From positions 558,001 to 622,000 of the forward strand of contig NZ_SNYO01000001.1 in assembly GCF_004363095.1 (NCBI RefSeq): a DNA stretch of 64,000 nucleotides. Reading direction: 5' to 3'. Below the pieces are notes generated by a model. It was not told where the DNA came from. It was given only the letters and a program-made list of their open reading frames with translations, and ran no database searches. The stretch is from Actinomycetospora succinea. GTDB taxonomy: Bacteria; Actinomycetota; Actinomycetes; Mycobacteriales; Pseudonocardiaceae. Below, piece after piece: positions 22,461 through 29,836 of this stretch. How positions within the stretch are numbered: the first letter of the stretch is position 1; each line of letters starts with the position of its first letter. The position numbers and the translations under genes are program-made.

Positions 22461-24008
22461 TCAGGCGAGCGACCCTACTCCCGAGTAGGTAGGGGTCGTC
22501 CGCCGCGTCGGGTGACGCCGCAGCGCCCGGGCGTCGAGGCGCCCGAACACGTCGTCCTGCGCGGCGAAGGTCGCGGCGCGGGCGGCGGCCTCGGCGTGGC
22601 GGCCGGCGGGCAGGAGGTCGGTGAGCTCGCGGACGCGGTCGCGGTGCTCGCCCGCGCGGCGCCGGGCGTAGTGCGCGGCGGAGTCCTTGGTGACCATGAA
22701 CGCCCAGTCGCTGGAGAGCGCCAGCGCCGCCTGCGCCGCCAGCGCGTCGAGGGTGGCGTCGCGTCCGGCGCCCGGCGCGGCCCCGTCGACGGCGGCGAGC
22801 AGGCGGCGCGCCACGTCCTCGTTGTCGGCCACGAGGTCGCGGACGGTGAGCCCGTCCCACACCCGCCAGTCCTTGCCCGACCCCCACGACGACGCCGGCA
22901 GCACCACCGGCTCCTCGACGTGCCCGGCCTCGACGGCGCCGCGCAGGGTCGTCACCCGCACCCCGGCCTCCGGCAGCGCGGTCAGCACGGCCTCGAGCCA
23001 CGCCGGGCCCTCGTGCCACCAGTGCCCGAACAGCTCGGTGTCGAAGGCGCTGACGACGAGGCCGGGGCGTCCCCGCTGTGCCCGCAACGACGCCAGCCGG
23101 TCGTGGACCACCCGCACGAAGTCCGCCGCGTCCCGCGCCACCGCGGCGGCCGCGCGGGCGGGGTCGTAGGGCTTCTTGTCCGCGGTGGCGACCCGGCGCC
23201 CGGTGACCCGCGCGGGCTTGAGGCCGGTGGTGTGGTCGTAGGTGTGGAAGTCGCGGTAGTCGGCGGCGCCCGGGTAGCCGGCGCGCGGCGACCACACGCG
23301 GTAGGTCACCTCGAGGTCGCGCGCGAACGCGACGACGTCGGTGCCGTCGACGGGGTGCGCGGCCGCGGTGTCGCCGCGCAGCGCGGGCCCGTCGACGAGG
23401 AAGCGCTCGACGCCGGCCGCCGCGTAGTCCTGCTCGAGTCCCGGCGTGTAGCCGCACTCGGGCGCCCAGATGCCCGCCGGGCGACGGCCGAGGCGCAGGT
23501 CGGCGTCGCGCAGCCCGGCATTGAGCAGGAACCGCCGCACGCGGCCCGGCAGCAGCGGGGCGAACGGGTGGGTCGCGGGCCCGCCGAGCAGCTCCACGAC
23601 GTCGTCGTCGGCCAGCCGGCGCAGGACCGGGGAGCCGCCGTGGCGCCAGTCGCGCTCGAAGACCTCGAGGGCGTGGCCGGCCGCGCGGTGCTCGCGGGTG
23701 GCCAGCGCGGGATCGCTGCGGTGGGCCTCGTGGGCGCGCAGCTGCCAGTCGGCGAGCCAGGTGTGCATCGCGCGCAGGGCGGCGGGGTGGTCGAGCTGGG
23801 CGGCGAGGACGGGGGTGACGCCGAGCGTCAGCAGGTCCCGGTGCCCGCGGGCGGCCAGGCGCTCGAGGGTCTCGACGACGGGGAGGTAGGAGTGCGCCCA
23901 GGCCTGGTAGAGCCAGTCCTCGCCGACCGGCCAGGCCCCGTGGCGCAGCAGCCACGGCAGGTGCGAGTGCAGGACGAGGCAGAACGTGCCCACCGGTTCC
24001 GTCGTCAA
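22461..24008 (-). CDS. GH57-family glycoside hydrolase / branching enzyme (Rv3031-like)
   Basis: A 515-residue GH57 enzyme, probably the 1,4-alpha-glucan branching enzyme of the methylglucan pathway (family role in mycobacteria, inferred here). FCLVLHSHLPWLLRHG is the N-terminal GH57 motif with the His-x-His pair. The nucleophile Glu is in AGIWAPECGYTPG and the second carboxylate in VSAFDTELFGHWWHEGP. The C-terminal helical domain contains LALSSDWAFMVTKDSAAHYARRR. The TTG at 24008 has AGAGGA six bases upstream and gives MTTEPVGTFCLVLHSHLPW; longer starts have no ribosome-binding site or homology-like sequence. The gene for the glycosyltransferase follows on the same strand. Confidence 0.92.
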   Translation of the reverse strand: MTTEPVGTFCLVLHSHLPWLLRHGAWPVGEDWLYQAWAHSYLPVVETLERLAARGHRDLLTLGVTPVLAAQLDHPAALRAMHTWLADWQLRAHEAHRSDPALATREHRAAGHALEVFERDWRHGGSPVLRRLADDDVVELLGGPATHPFAPLLPGRVRRFLLNAGLRDADLRLGRRPAGIWAPECGYTPGLEQDYAAAGVERFLVDGPALRGDTAAAHPVDGTDVVAFARDLEVTYRVWSPRAGYPGAADYRDFHTYDHTTGLKPARVTGRRVATADKKPYDPARAAAAVARDAADFVRVVHDRLASLRAQRGRPGLVVSAFDTELFGHWWHEGPAWLEAVLTALPEAGVRVTTLRGAVEAGHVEEPVVLPASSWGSGKDWRVWDGLTVRDLVADNEDVARRLLAAVDGAAPGAGRDATLDALAAQAALALSSDWAFMVTKDSAAHYARRRAGEHRDRVRELTDLLPAGRHAEAAARAATFAAQDDVFGRLDARALRRHPTRRTTPTYSGVGSLA

Positions 24009-24081
24009 GCACGGTCCTCTCGTCGTCGCCCGGCGCCGGAGTCTGTCACGGGCGCGTCCCCCGAACGGTGACGAGGCATCA

Positions 24082-24105
24082 CGTGATCGCCGCCGCCTCG
24101 TTGGG
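24082..24105 (+). promoter_or_regulatory. CGTGATCGCC...CCTCGTTGGG motif upstream of a secreted-protein gene, copy 1
   Basis: CGTGATCGCC, four extra bases, CCTCGTTGGG, ending 37 bases before the ATG of the small secreted protein at 24143. A nearly identical motif without the 4-base spacer stands upstream of the second small secreted-protein gene. Possibly a common regulator or sigma-factor site; no known regulator is claimed. Confidence 0.4.
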
Positions 24106-24142
24106 CCGGGGAGTTGACTCCCGAGCCCGGAAGGGGCTTCGC

Positions 24143-24439
24143 ATGACGAACCGCCGCACGGCGCGACTCCTCGCCGGCGCACTGGCCACCGCCTCCGCGG
24201 GCGGCGCCCTCCTCGGGCTCGCCGGCACCGCGACCGCCTCGCCGATCCCCGGCGTCCCGGTGACGACGGCCGACCAGTGCACGGGCGGCGGCGGCGAGCT
24301 CACGGCCGGCGGCACGCACTGCTCCGGCGGCGGCGACACCGGCGACGTGGTGGTCAGCGAGGCCGCGGCCGGCGCGATGCGCCAGGCGCTGCCCGAGTCG
24401 GTCGCCGACCCGGTGCTCACGGCCGTCGGACGGCGCTGA
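24143..24439 (+). CDS. Small secreted protein of unknown function
   Basis: A 98-residue protein with a clear Sec signal peptide: MTNRRTARLL, hydrophobic core AGALATASAGGALLGLAGTA, predicted cleavage after TATA near residue 32. The mature part is about 66 residues, Gly-rich, with a single Cys pair (QCTGGGGELTAGGTHC) likely forming a disulfide, and an amphipathic C-terminus (EAAAGAMRQALPESVADPVL). I do not recognise the family. ATG 24143 follows GGAAGGGG; an upstream in-frame ATG lacks a signal-peptide start. It overlaps the convergent methyltransferase gene by 23 bases over a GCCGTC/GACGGC hairpin. Confidence 0.75.
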   Translation: MTNRRTARLLAGALATASAGGALLGLAGTATASPIPGVPVTTADQCTGGGGELTAGGTHCSGGGDTGDVVVSEAAAGAMRQALPESVADPVLTAVGRR

Positions 24440-25184
24440 CCAGCAGGTCCAGCGACGCGTCGACGCTGCTGACGTCGTCGGCGCGCAGCACGAAGTCCTC
24501 GGCGGTCACCGACGCCACGTCGGCCGCGAGCGCGTCCGGCCACGGCTCACCGCTCAGCGCCAGCCCGATCTGGGCGTCGATCACCGACCCGCCGTGGCGG
24601 GCGTCGATCGCCCGCAGCGCCGGGCCGTGGTGGAGCCCGGTCAGCGCGTCGACGTGCATTCCGGCCTCGGTGACGAGCGCCGCCAGCTCCGACCCGGTCA
24701 GCTCGCGGGTGTGGAACGGGTTGAGCGGGCGGTCGTCGGGACCGGCGCCCGGGGAGAACGTCAGCCGGTTGGGCGTGGCGCAGTGCAGCCGCCCGCCCGG
24801 GCGCAGCACGCGCGCGCACTCGGCGAGGAAGCCGGGCTGGTCCCACAGGTGCTCGATCACCTGCAGGGTCACGACGGCGTCGACGGTCCCGTCGGCGACC
24901 GGGAGCGACTGGAGATCGGCGCGGGCCACACCGATCTCCGGGTACCGCCCGCCGACGTGCGCCGCGACGGCCGGGTCGAGCTCGAGCGCCAGCACCCGCA
25001 GCGCTTCCGTCGCGAGCAGCGCGGCCCCGTAGCCCTCGCCGACCCCGGCGTCGACGACCACCGCACCGGCGCACGACGGCACCAGCGCCCGGTAGACGGC
25101 CTCGTGGCGCCGGAACCAGTAGTTCTCGACGTCGAGCCCGGGCACCGTGCGCTCGCCGGTCAGCGGCAGGGGGGCGTGGGTCAT
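24417..25184 (-). CDS. Class I SAM-dependent methyltransferase (Rv3030-like)
   Basis: A 255-residue methyltransferase. Motif I is VVVDAGVGEGYGAALLA (about residues 42-58), ALELDPAVAAHV follows, then DGTVDAVVTLQVIEHLWDQPGFLAECARVLRPGGRLHCATPN. The N-terminal PLTGERTVPGLDVENYWFRRHEAVYRAL matches the Rv3030-type proteins that sit beside GH57 and GT4 genes in mycobacteria. There they are implicated in 6-O-methylation of glucose residues of methylglucose lipopolysaccharide. That role is inferred from neighbourhood. ATG 25184 starts the family-like N-terminus. Confidence 0.88.
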   Translation of the reverse strand: MTHAPLPLTGERTVPGLDVENYWFRRHEAVYRALVPSCAGAVVVDAGVGEGYGAALLATEALRVLALELDPAVAAHVGGRYPEIGVARADLQSLPVADGTVDAVVTLQVIEHLWDQPGFLAECARVLRPGGRLHCATPNRLTFSPGAGPDDRPLNPFHTRELTGSELAALVTEAGMHVDALTGLHHGPALRAIDARHGGSVIDAQIGLALSGEPWPDALAADVASVTAEDFVLRADDVSSVDASLDLLVSAVRRP

Positions 25185-25541
25185 GGGTTCCTCGTCGTCG
25201 GGTGTGCGTGGACCCCGACGTTCTACCCGGCTCCCACAAGGTGTTCACGCATCGTGGTCGCTTCTGTTCCGGTGCTCGGCGGGCGCAGCCCGCGCAGTTG
25301 CACCTTTCGGCTGGTCACGCGTACCGCCGAAGAGATCATCGACGTACGACGTCGGTCGGTGCGAACAGCGGCTTGTCACCACGAGTGATACCTGAAATGC
25401 GCACCGTCACTCCGCCGTGATCGCCTCGTTGGGTGACTGTCATCACCGTGCGCGTCCGTGGCGCGCACGAGGGCGACGGGTCGCCGCGGGGGGAGTGCGT
25501 CCGGGGCGTCCGCTCCCCTGACTGCTACGCGAGGAGTTCAC
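25185..25541. other. Divergent intergenic region with structured leader, no gene seen
   Basis: 357 bases between a leftward methyltransferase gene and a rightward secreted-protein gene. No convincing ORF is present. It has somewhat lower GC than the surroundings, a GACGT/ACGTC inverted repeat near 25341, a GTGCGCG/CGCGCAC hairpin at 25448-25468, and a GGGGAG...CTCCCC pairing closer to the start codon. The leader of the secreted protein may therefore be structured. No known riboswitch class was recognised. Confidence 0.5.
25416..25433 (+). promoter_or_regulatory. CGTGATCGCCTCGTTGGG motif upstream of a secreted-protein gene, copy 2
   Basis: Eighteen bases shared with copy 1 at 24082-24105 apart from its four-base insert. 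It lies 108 bases before the ATG at 25542. Confidence 0.4.
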
Positions 25542-25841
25542 ATGTTCAAGAAGCTGGGCACCGTCGCCGTGGGCGTCGCCGCCGGCCTCCTGGTCGCCGC
25601 GCCGTTCGCGTCGGCGAGCGAGTGCCACGAGGACTCGGACCACCACGAGTCGAGCTCGGTGAGCTCGGACGACGACTGCAACATCAACGGCGGCAACGCC
25701 TCGGCCGCCTCGGAGATCACCGGCGACTCGGGGCTGGGCAACCTGGTCGGGCAGAGCCCGATCGCCGGCAACATCGCGAACGTCACCTGCAGCGAGATCC
25801 TCAGCAACAACCTCAGCGGCAACAGCATCGACGTGCTCTGA
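25542..25841 (+). CDS. Small secreted Asn/Ser/Gly-rich protein
   Basis: A 99-residue exported protein. The signal peptide is MFKKLGTVAVGVAAGLLVAAPFASA with cleavage near residue 25. The mature 74 residues begin with an acidic His/Ser/Asp cluster (ECHEDSDHHESSSVSSDDD). They continue with Asn/Gly/Ala-rich sequence (CNINGGNASAASEITGDSG, then GNIANVTC) and end NNLSGNSIDVL. Three Cys are present. Such small Asn/Gly-rich secreted proteins are common on aerial-growing actinomycetes, but it lacks the chaplin consensus, so no function is assigned. ATG 25542 is preceded by GAGGAG. A strong terminator follows. Confidence 0.8.
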   Translation: MFKKLGTVAVGVAAGLLVAAPFASASECHEDSDHHESSSVSSDDDCNINGGNASAASEITGDSGLGNLVGQSPIAGNIANVTCSEILSNNLSGNSIDVL

Positions 25842-25853
25842 CGAGCTCGGGTG

Positions 25854-25893
25854 ACGACGGGCCGGTCCCTGCGGTCGGGGGCCGGCCCGTCGT
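25854..25893 (+). terminator. Rho-independent-type hairpin after the secreted-protein gene
   Basis: Perfect 12-bp GC-rich arms ACGACGGGCCGG/CCGGCCCGTCGT around a 16-base loop, 12 bases after the stop. No U-tract. Confidence 0.7.
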
Positions 25894-25940
25894 GCGCTGC
25901 GGCCCTGGTCAGGAGGGTCGGACGGCGCGATCCTGACGGG

Positions 25941-26672
25941 GTGCTGACGCAGTACTGCCCCATCGAGACTGCGGCCGAGATCGTCGCCGAGCGGTGGAAC
26001 CTGCTGATCATCCGCGACCTCATGGGGCCGGCCCGCGGGTTCAACGACCTGCACCGCTGCCTGCCGCGCTGCTCGCGCTCGATGCTCGCCGAGCGGCTCC
26101 GGCGCCTGGAGCGCGCCGGCGTCGTCACGCCCACGGCGCACGGCAGCGGGCGCACCGTGGAGTACCGCCTCACCGAGGCGGGCCGGGACCTCGAGCCGGT
26201 GCTGATGGCGCTGGGGGAGTGGTCGGTGCGCCGCCTGTTCGGCGACCCGGCGCCGGAGCAGCTCGACCCGGGGATGCTGGCGTTCCGGATGTCCGAGAAG
26301 GTCCGGGCCACGCGGCTGCCGCCGGACCGTACGGTCGTCGAGTTGCGGTGCCGGCGGCCCGACGCGCGGCAGTGGCTGCTGCTCGAGGCCGCGGGGTCCA
26401 CGGCCTGCGACCACGATCCGGGCCACGAGGTCGACGTCGTCGTCACCGGCGACACCGCCGAGCTGCAGCGGTGGTTCCTCGGGCGGCGCCGGTTCGCCGA
26501 GGCGCTCGCCGCGGGCACGATCACGATCGCGGGGCCGCGGTCGATCGCGACGGAGTTCCCGGGCTGGTTCGACCCGGCGACGCCGTGGCACGCGACCATC
26601 GCCCGGCTCGCCGACCAGTCCGATTCCCGGACTGGTGACGAGCGTGCCCCGGTCACGACCGTGGAGGCATGA
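25941..26672 (+). CDS. HxlR-family transcriptional regulator with C-terminal SCP2-like domain
   Basis: A 243-residue winged-helix regulator. The N-terminal 100 residues are a classical HxlR domain beginning with the conserved Cys (QYCPIETAAEIVAERWNLLIIRDL) and the recognition helix region FNDLHRCLPRCSRSMLAERLRRLERAGVV. Residues about 130-235 resemble an SCP2/sterol-carrier-like domain seen in many actinobacterial HxlR proteins (WLLLEAAGSTACDHDPGHEVDVVVTGDTAELQRWFLG). GTG 25941 gives the normal short N-terminus, though no good ribosome-binding site is visible. It overlaps the following methyltransferase gene as ATGA, so the regulator and enzyme are co-expressed. Ligand unknown. Confidence 0.85.
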   Translation: MLTQYCPIETAAEIVAERWNLLIIRDLMGPARGFNDLHRCLPRCSRSMLAERLRRLERAGVVTPTAHGSGRTVEYRLTEAGRDLEPVLMALGEWSVRRLFGDPAPEQLDPGMLAFRMSEKVRATRLPPDRTVVELRCRRPDARQWLLLEAAGSTACDHDPGHEVDVVVTGDTAELQRWFLGRRRFAEALAAGTITIAGPRSIATEFPGWFDPATPWHATIARLADQSDSRTGDERAPVTTVEA

Positions 26673-27433
26673 CGACCTCCACCGAAGGCAGCCGGGTGAC
26701 CGGCCACTACGAGCGGCTCCTCGCCGCGCACTACACCTCGATGCTGGGCGGCGACATCGAACGGGCCGCCGAGGGCCAGCAGGATCTGCTCGCGGGCGTC
26801 CTCCCGCCTCGTGACGGCGAGAGCGGCGTCGCCATGGACCTCGGCTGCGGATCGGGCGCGCAGACCCTCGCCCTCGCCGACCTCGGCTTCGACACCGTCC
26901 TCGCCGTCGACCCCGACCCCACGCTGCTCGCCGAACTGCGCGACCACGCCGCGGACCGGCCCGCCGTGCGGACCCGGGAGACCGACGCCGTCACGGCCCT
27001 CGCGGAGCTGGAGCCGGACTCCGTGGCGGTGATCGTGTGCATGGGCGACACGCTGCTGCACCTCGCGTCGGCCCAGGAGGTCGAGACCCTCGTCGCCGGG
27101 GCCGCCCGCGCGCTGCGACCCGGCGGGACGGTCGTGCTCACCTACCGCGACCTCGCCGGCGACCTGCGCGGCACCGAGCGGTTCATCCCCGTCCGGAGCA
27201 CCGACGACAAGATCATGACGTGCTTCCTCGACGTCGTGCGGCCGGACGTGGTGGAGGTCCACGACGTCGTCCACACCCGGACCGACGGCGGCTGGGTGAT
27301 GGACGTGAGCAGCTACCCGAAGTTGCGTCTGGCGCCGGCGGGCATCCGCGACCGGCTCGCCGCGGCGGGGCTCGAGGTCGTCCAGCACGAGCCGGGGGCG
27401 CGGGGCCTGTGGTGCACGGCGGCGCGTCGGTAG
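26669..27433 (+). CDS. Class I SAM-dependent methyltransferase, unknown substrate
   Basis: A 254-residue methyltransferase. MDLGCGSGAQTLALADLGFDTVLAVDPDPTLLAEL holds motif I and the acidic ribose-binding residue, and ARALRPGGTVVLTYRDLAGDLRGTERFIP contains the post-motif-III region. It is coupled to the HxlR regulator by an ATGA overlap, suggesting that the regulator controls its own operon. No substrate can be inferred. Confidence 0.83.
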   Translation: MTTSTEGSRVTGHYERLLAAHYTSMLGGDIERAAEGQQDLLAGVLPPRDGESGVAMDLGCGSGAQTLALADLGFDTVLAVDPDPTLLAELRDHAADRPAVRTRETDAVTALAELEPDSVAVIVCMGDTLLHLASAQEVETLVAGAARALRPGGTVVLTYRDLAGDLRGTERFIPVRSTDDKIMTCFLDVVRPDVVEVHDVVHTRTDGGWVMDVSSYPKLRLAPAGIRDRLAAAGLEVVQHEPGARGLWCTAARR

Positions 27434-27443
27434 CGGTCCGTTC

Positions 27444-27517
27444 CCCGGCGTGTCGCGCCATCGAGCCGGTGGCGATCCTGGCGTTGAGCGCGAGCGTGGC
27501 CGCCAGGCTGAGACACC
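27444..27517 (+). repeat. Diverged 74-bp repeat, unit 1 (contains palindromic repeat copy C)
   Basis: Starts CCCGGCGTGTCGCGCC and ends GACACC. It matches the 74-base unit at 27535-27608 at 57 of 74 positions. From about 27471 it is related to the 17684 and 22407 elements, with GTTGAGCGCGAGCGTGG and CCGCCAGGCTGA as landmarks. Confidence 0.65.
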
Positions 27518-27534
27518 CCGTGCCTCGGGCAGCT

Positions 27535-27608
27535 CCCGGCGTGTCGCGCCGGCGAGGATGTGGCGATCCTGGCCTTCATCGCCAGCGATGCCGCATCGCT
27601 CGCACACC
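27535..27608 (+). repeat. Diverged 74-bp repeat, unit 2 (copy D)
   Basis: Same 16-base start as unit 1, a shared GTGGCGATCCTGGC block and the same CACC end, same length, separated from unit 1 by 17 bases. It lies between the methyltransferase stop and the iron box. No gene is seen in 27434-27710. Confidence 0.65.
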
Positions 27609-27664
27609 GGATGGGCGGTTCGTCCCGGGCCCTCCGCCGTCGGGCGAGCACCCGACGTGAGCTG

Positions 27665-27683
27665 TTAGGTTCGCCTAAGCACA
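27665..27683 (+). promoter_or_regulatory. Iron box (DtxR/IdeR-type) upstream of the siderophore uptake operon
   Basis: TTAGGTTCGCCTAAGCACA matches the IdeR consensus TTAGGTTAGGCTAACCTAA at 14 of 19 positions and starts 46 bases before the FecCD gene. Iron-replete repression is the expected effect. Confidence 0.75.
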
Positions 27684-27710
27684 CACGGAGTCGACGGAAG
27701 GGCACGCACG

Positions 27711-28757
27711 GTGGCATCGACGACCGTGGGCCGGCCACTCCTGTCCCGGCCCCCCGTGCGGCGGCGTAACCGCCCGGTGCTGGCGGTGCTGCTGGGGCTC
27801 GGCGCGCTGGCGGTGGTCGTGGTCCTCAGCGTCGCGGTCGGCGCGGCCCCGACGACGCCGGCCGAGGTGTGGCACGCCCTGTTCTCGCCGACCGGCTCGC
27901 CCACCGACATCGTCGTCCGCGACCTGCGCCTGCCCCGCACCCTGCTCGGCGCCGTGGTCGGCGCCTCGCTCGGCGTCGCCGGCGTGCTCATGCAGGGCCA
28001 CACGCGCAACCCGCTCGCCGACCCGGGCCTGCTCGGCATCAGCGGCGGCGCGGCGTTCTTCGTCGTGCTCTCGACGACCGTGCTCGGCGTCACCGGCGTC
28101 TACGGCTACATCTGGTTCGCGTTCGCCGGGGCCGCACTCGCCGCCCTGCTCGTGTTCACGCTCGGCGCGGCGAGCCGGGGCGGCCCGACGCCGGTGACCC
28201 TGGCGCTCGCCGGCCTCGCGGTCTCGGAGCTGCTGCTCGCGATCACGTCGGCGATGGTGCTGGGCGACGGCCCGTCGCTCGACGCCTACCGCTTCTGGGC
28301 GGCCGGCGCGCTCGACGACCGCGGCGCCGACCTGACCCTGCAGGTGCTCCCGTTCATGGTGCTCGGGCTGGTCCTGGCCGCCGCGAACTCCCGCGCGCTC
28401 GACGTCCTCGCGCTCGGCGAGGACAGCGCCCGCGGCCTCGGGCAGAACATCACGCGGGCCCGGGTCGTCGGCCTCACCGGCGTGACCCTGCTGACCGGGG
28501 CGGCGGTGGCGGTCAGCGGGCCGATCGGGTTCGTCGGCCTCGTCGCCCCGCACATCGTGCGCTCGCTCGTCGGCCCCGCCCACGGGCGGCTGATCCCGCT
28601 CGCCGCGATCGTCGGGGCCGTGTTCGTGCTCGCCGCCGACGTCGTCGGGCGCGTCGTGGTCCGCCCCGGCGAGCTCGCGGTCGGCATCGTCCTCGGGATC
28701 GTCGGGGCGCCGTTCTTCATCGCCATGGTCCGCCGGCGCCGGATGGTGCGGCTGTGA
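27711..28757 (+). CDS. FecCD-family siderophore ABC transporter permease 1
   Basis: An inner-membrane permease of 348 residues with about ten membrane segments and the FecCD signatures. DLRLPRTLLGAVVGASLGVAGVLMQGHTRNPLADPGLLGIS is the N-terminal family motif. GPIGFVGLVAPHIVRSLVG lies near the cytoplasmic ATPase-coupling loop, and ELAVGIVLGIVGAPFFI is at the C-terminus. GTG 27711 follows GGAAGG. It is the first gene of an iron-boxed operon and overlaps the second permease as GTGA. Confidence 0.94.
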   Translation: MASTTVGRPLLSRPPVRRRNRPVLAVLLGLGALAVVVVLSVAVGAAPTTPAEVWHALFSPTGSPTDIVVRDLRLPRTLLGAVVGASLGVAGVLMQGHTRNPLADPGLLGISGGAAFFVVLSTTVLGVTGVYGYIWFAFAGAALAALLVFTLGAASRGGPTPVTLALAGLAVSELLLAITSAMVLGDGPSLDAYRFWAAGALDDRGADLTLQVLPFMVLGLVLAAANSRALDVLALGEDSARGLGQNITRARVVGLTGVTLLTGAAVAVSGPIGFVGLVAPHIVRSLVGPAHGRLIPLAAIVGAVFVLAADVVGRVVVRPGELAVGIVLGIVGAPFFIAMVRRRRMVRL

Positions 28758-29836
28758 CGACGACGGAGAAGCCCACCGAGGTCGCCGGCCGCCGCCCGCT
28801 GCGGCTCGGCCCGGTGTCGGCGGTGTGGCGCCCGCGCACCGCGAGCGTCGTCCTCGGCGCGGCGATCCTGCTCGTCCTGGTCGCCGCGGTGAGCATCGGG
28901 CGCGGCGAGTACTCGATCGCCGTCCCCGACGTCCTGCGCGTGCTCGCCGGCGGCGGCAGCCGGGGCGAGACCTTCGTCATCACCCAGCTCCGGCTCCCGC
29001 GCGTGCTGTGCGGCGCGCTGGTCGGCGCCGCCCTCGGCGTGGCCGGCGCGCTCACCCAGGGCGTCGCCCGCAACCCGCTGACCAGCCCGGACGTCCTCGG
29101 CGTCACCGACGGCGCCGGGGTCGCCGCGCTGCTGGTGATCGTGCTCGCCGGCAGCGGCGGCACCGCGGTCGGGCTGCTCGCCGCCGTGGGCCTGCCGATC
29201 GCGGCGCTGATCGGCGGGCTCCTCGCGGCCGGCCTGGTCGTCGTGCTGGCCTTCCGGCAGGGCCTCGACGCGTTCCGTTTCATCCTCATCGGCCTCGCGA
29301 TCAGCGTCGCGCTGGTCTCGGTGACGTCGTGGCTGCTCGTCATCGCGAACGTCCAGCAGGCGAGCCTCGCGCTCATCTGGCTGCGCGGGTCGCTCAACGC
29401 CCGCGGCTGGGAGCACGTCGTCCCGATCGCGGTCGTGCTCGTGGTCGTGCTGCCGATCGCGATCGCGCTGGCCTTCCGCCTCGACGCCCTCGACCTCGGC
29501 GACGACGCCGCACGCGGGCTGGGGGAGCGGGTCGACCGCTCGCGCGTGATGCTCCTCGGCCTCGCGGTCGTCCTCGCCGCCTCGGCCACCGCGGCCGCCG
29601 GGCCGATCCGCTTCGTCGCCCTCGTCGTCCCCCAGGTGTCGGTGCGCCTCACCGGCGGCTCGCGACCACCCCTGCTCGCCTCCGCGCTGGCGGGCGCCCT
29701 GCTCGTCGTGGCCGCCGACCTGCTGGCCCGTGTCGCGCTCGGCGGCGAGGTCCCGGTCGGCGTCGTCACCGTCGTCCTGGGCGCGCCCTACCTGCTCTAC
29801 CTGCTCGTCCGCCGCACGAGGAAGGACTCCGCGTGA
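28754..29836 (+). CDS. FecCD-family siderophore ABC transporter permease 2
   Basis: The 360-residue partner of the preceding permease. TQLRLPRVLCGALVGAALGVAGALTQGVARNPLTSPDVLGVT, GPIRFVALVVPQVSVRLTGG and EVPVGVVTVVLGAPYLLYLL are the conserved stretches. The N-terminal 35 residues are cytosolic. The open frame extends far upstream, but the GTG at 28754 overlapping the previous stop fits the family length. A heterodimer of the two permeases with the ATPase encoded next is expected. Confidence 0.93.
   Translation: MTTTEKPTEVAGRRPLRLGPVSAVWRPRTASVVLGAAILLVLVAAVSIGRGEYSIAVPDVLRVLAGGGSRGETFVITQLRLPRVLCGALVGAALGVAGALTQGVARNPLTSPDVLGVTDGAGVAALLVIVLAGSGGTAVGLLAAVGLPIAALIGGLLAAGLVVVLAFRQGLDAFRFILIGLAISVALVSVTSWLLVIANVQQASLALIWLRGSLNARGWEHVVPIAVVLVVVLPIAIALAFRLDALDLGDDAARGLGERVDRSRVMLLGLAVVLAASATAAAGPIRFVALVVPQVSVRLTGGSRPPLLASALAGALLVVAADLLARVALGGEVPVGVVTVVLGAPYLLYLLVRRTRKDSA

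Noticed and set aside
25185-25541. A c-di-AMP or other riboswitch upstream of the secreted-protein gene
   Set aside because: Hairpins exist, but I could not find the conserved core of any known class. Listed only as a structured leader.
27434-27664. Possible CRISPR-like array from the two repeat units
   Set aside because: Only two units of 74 bases at 77 percent identity, 17 bases apart, with no cas genes and no uniform spacers.
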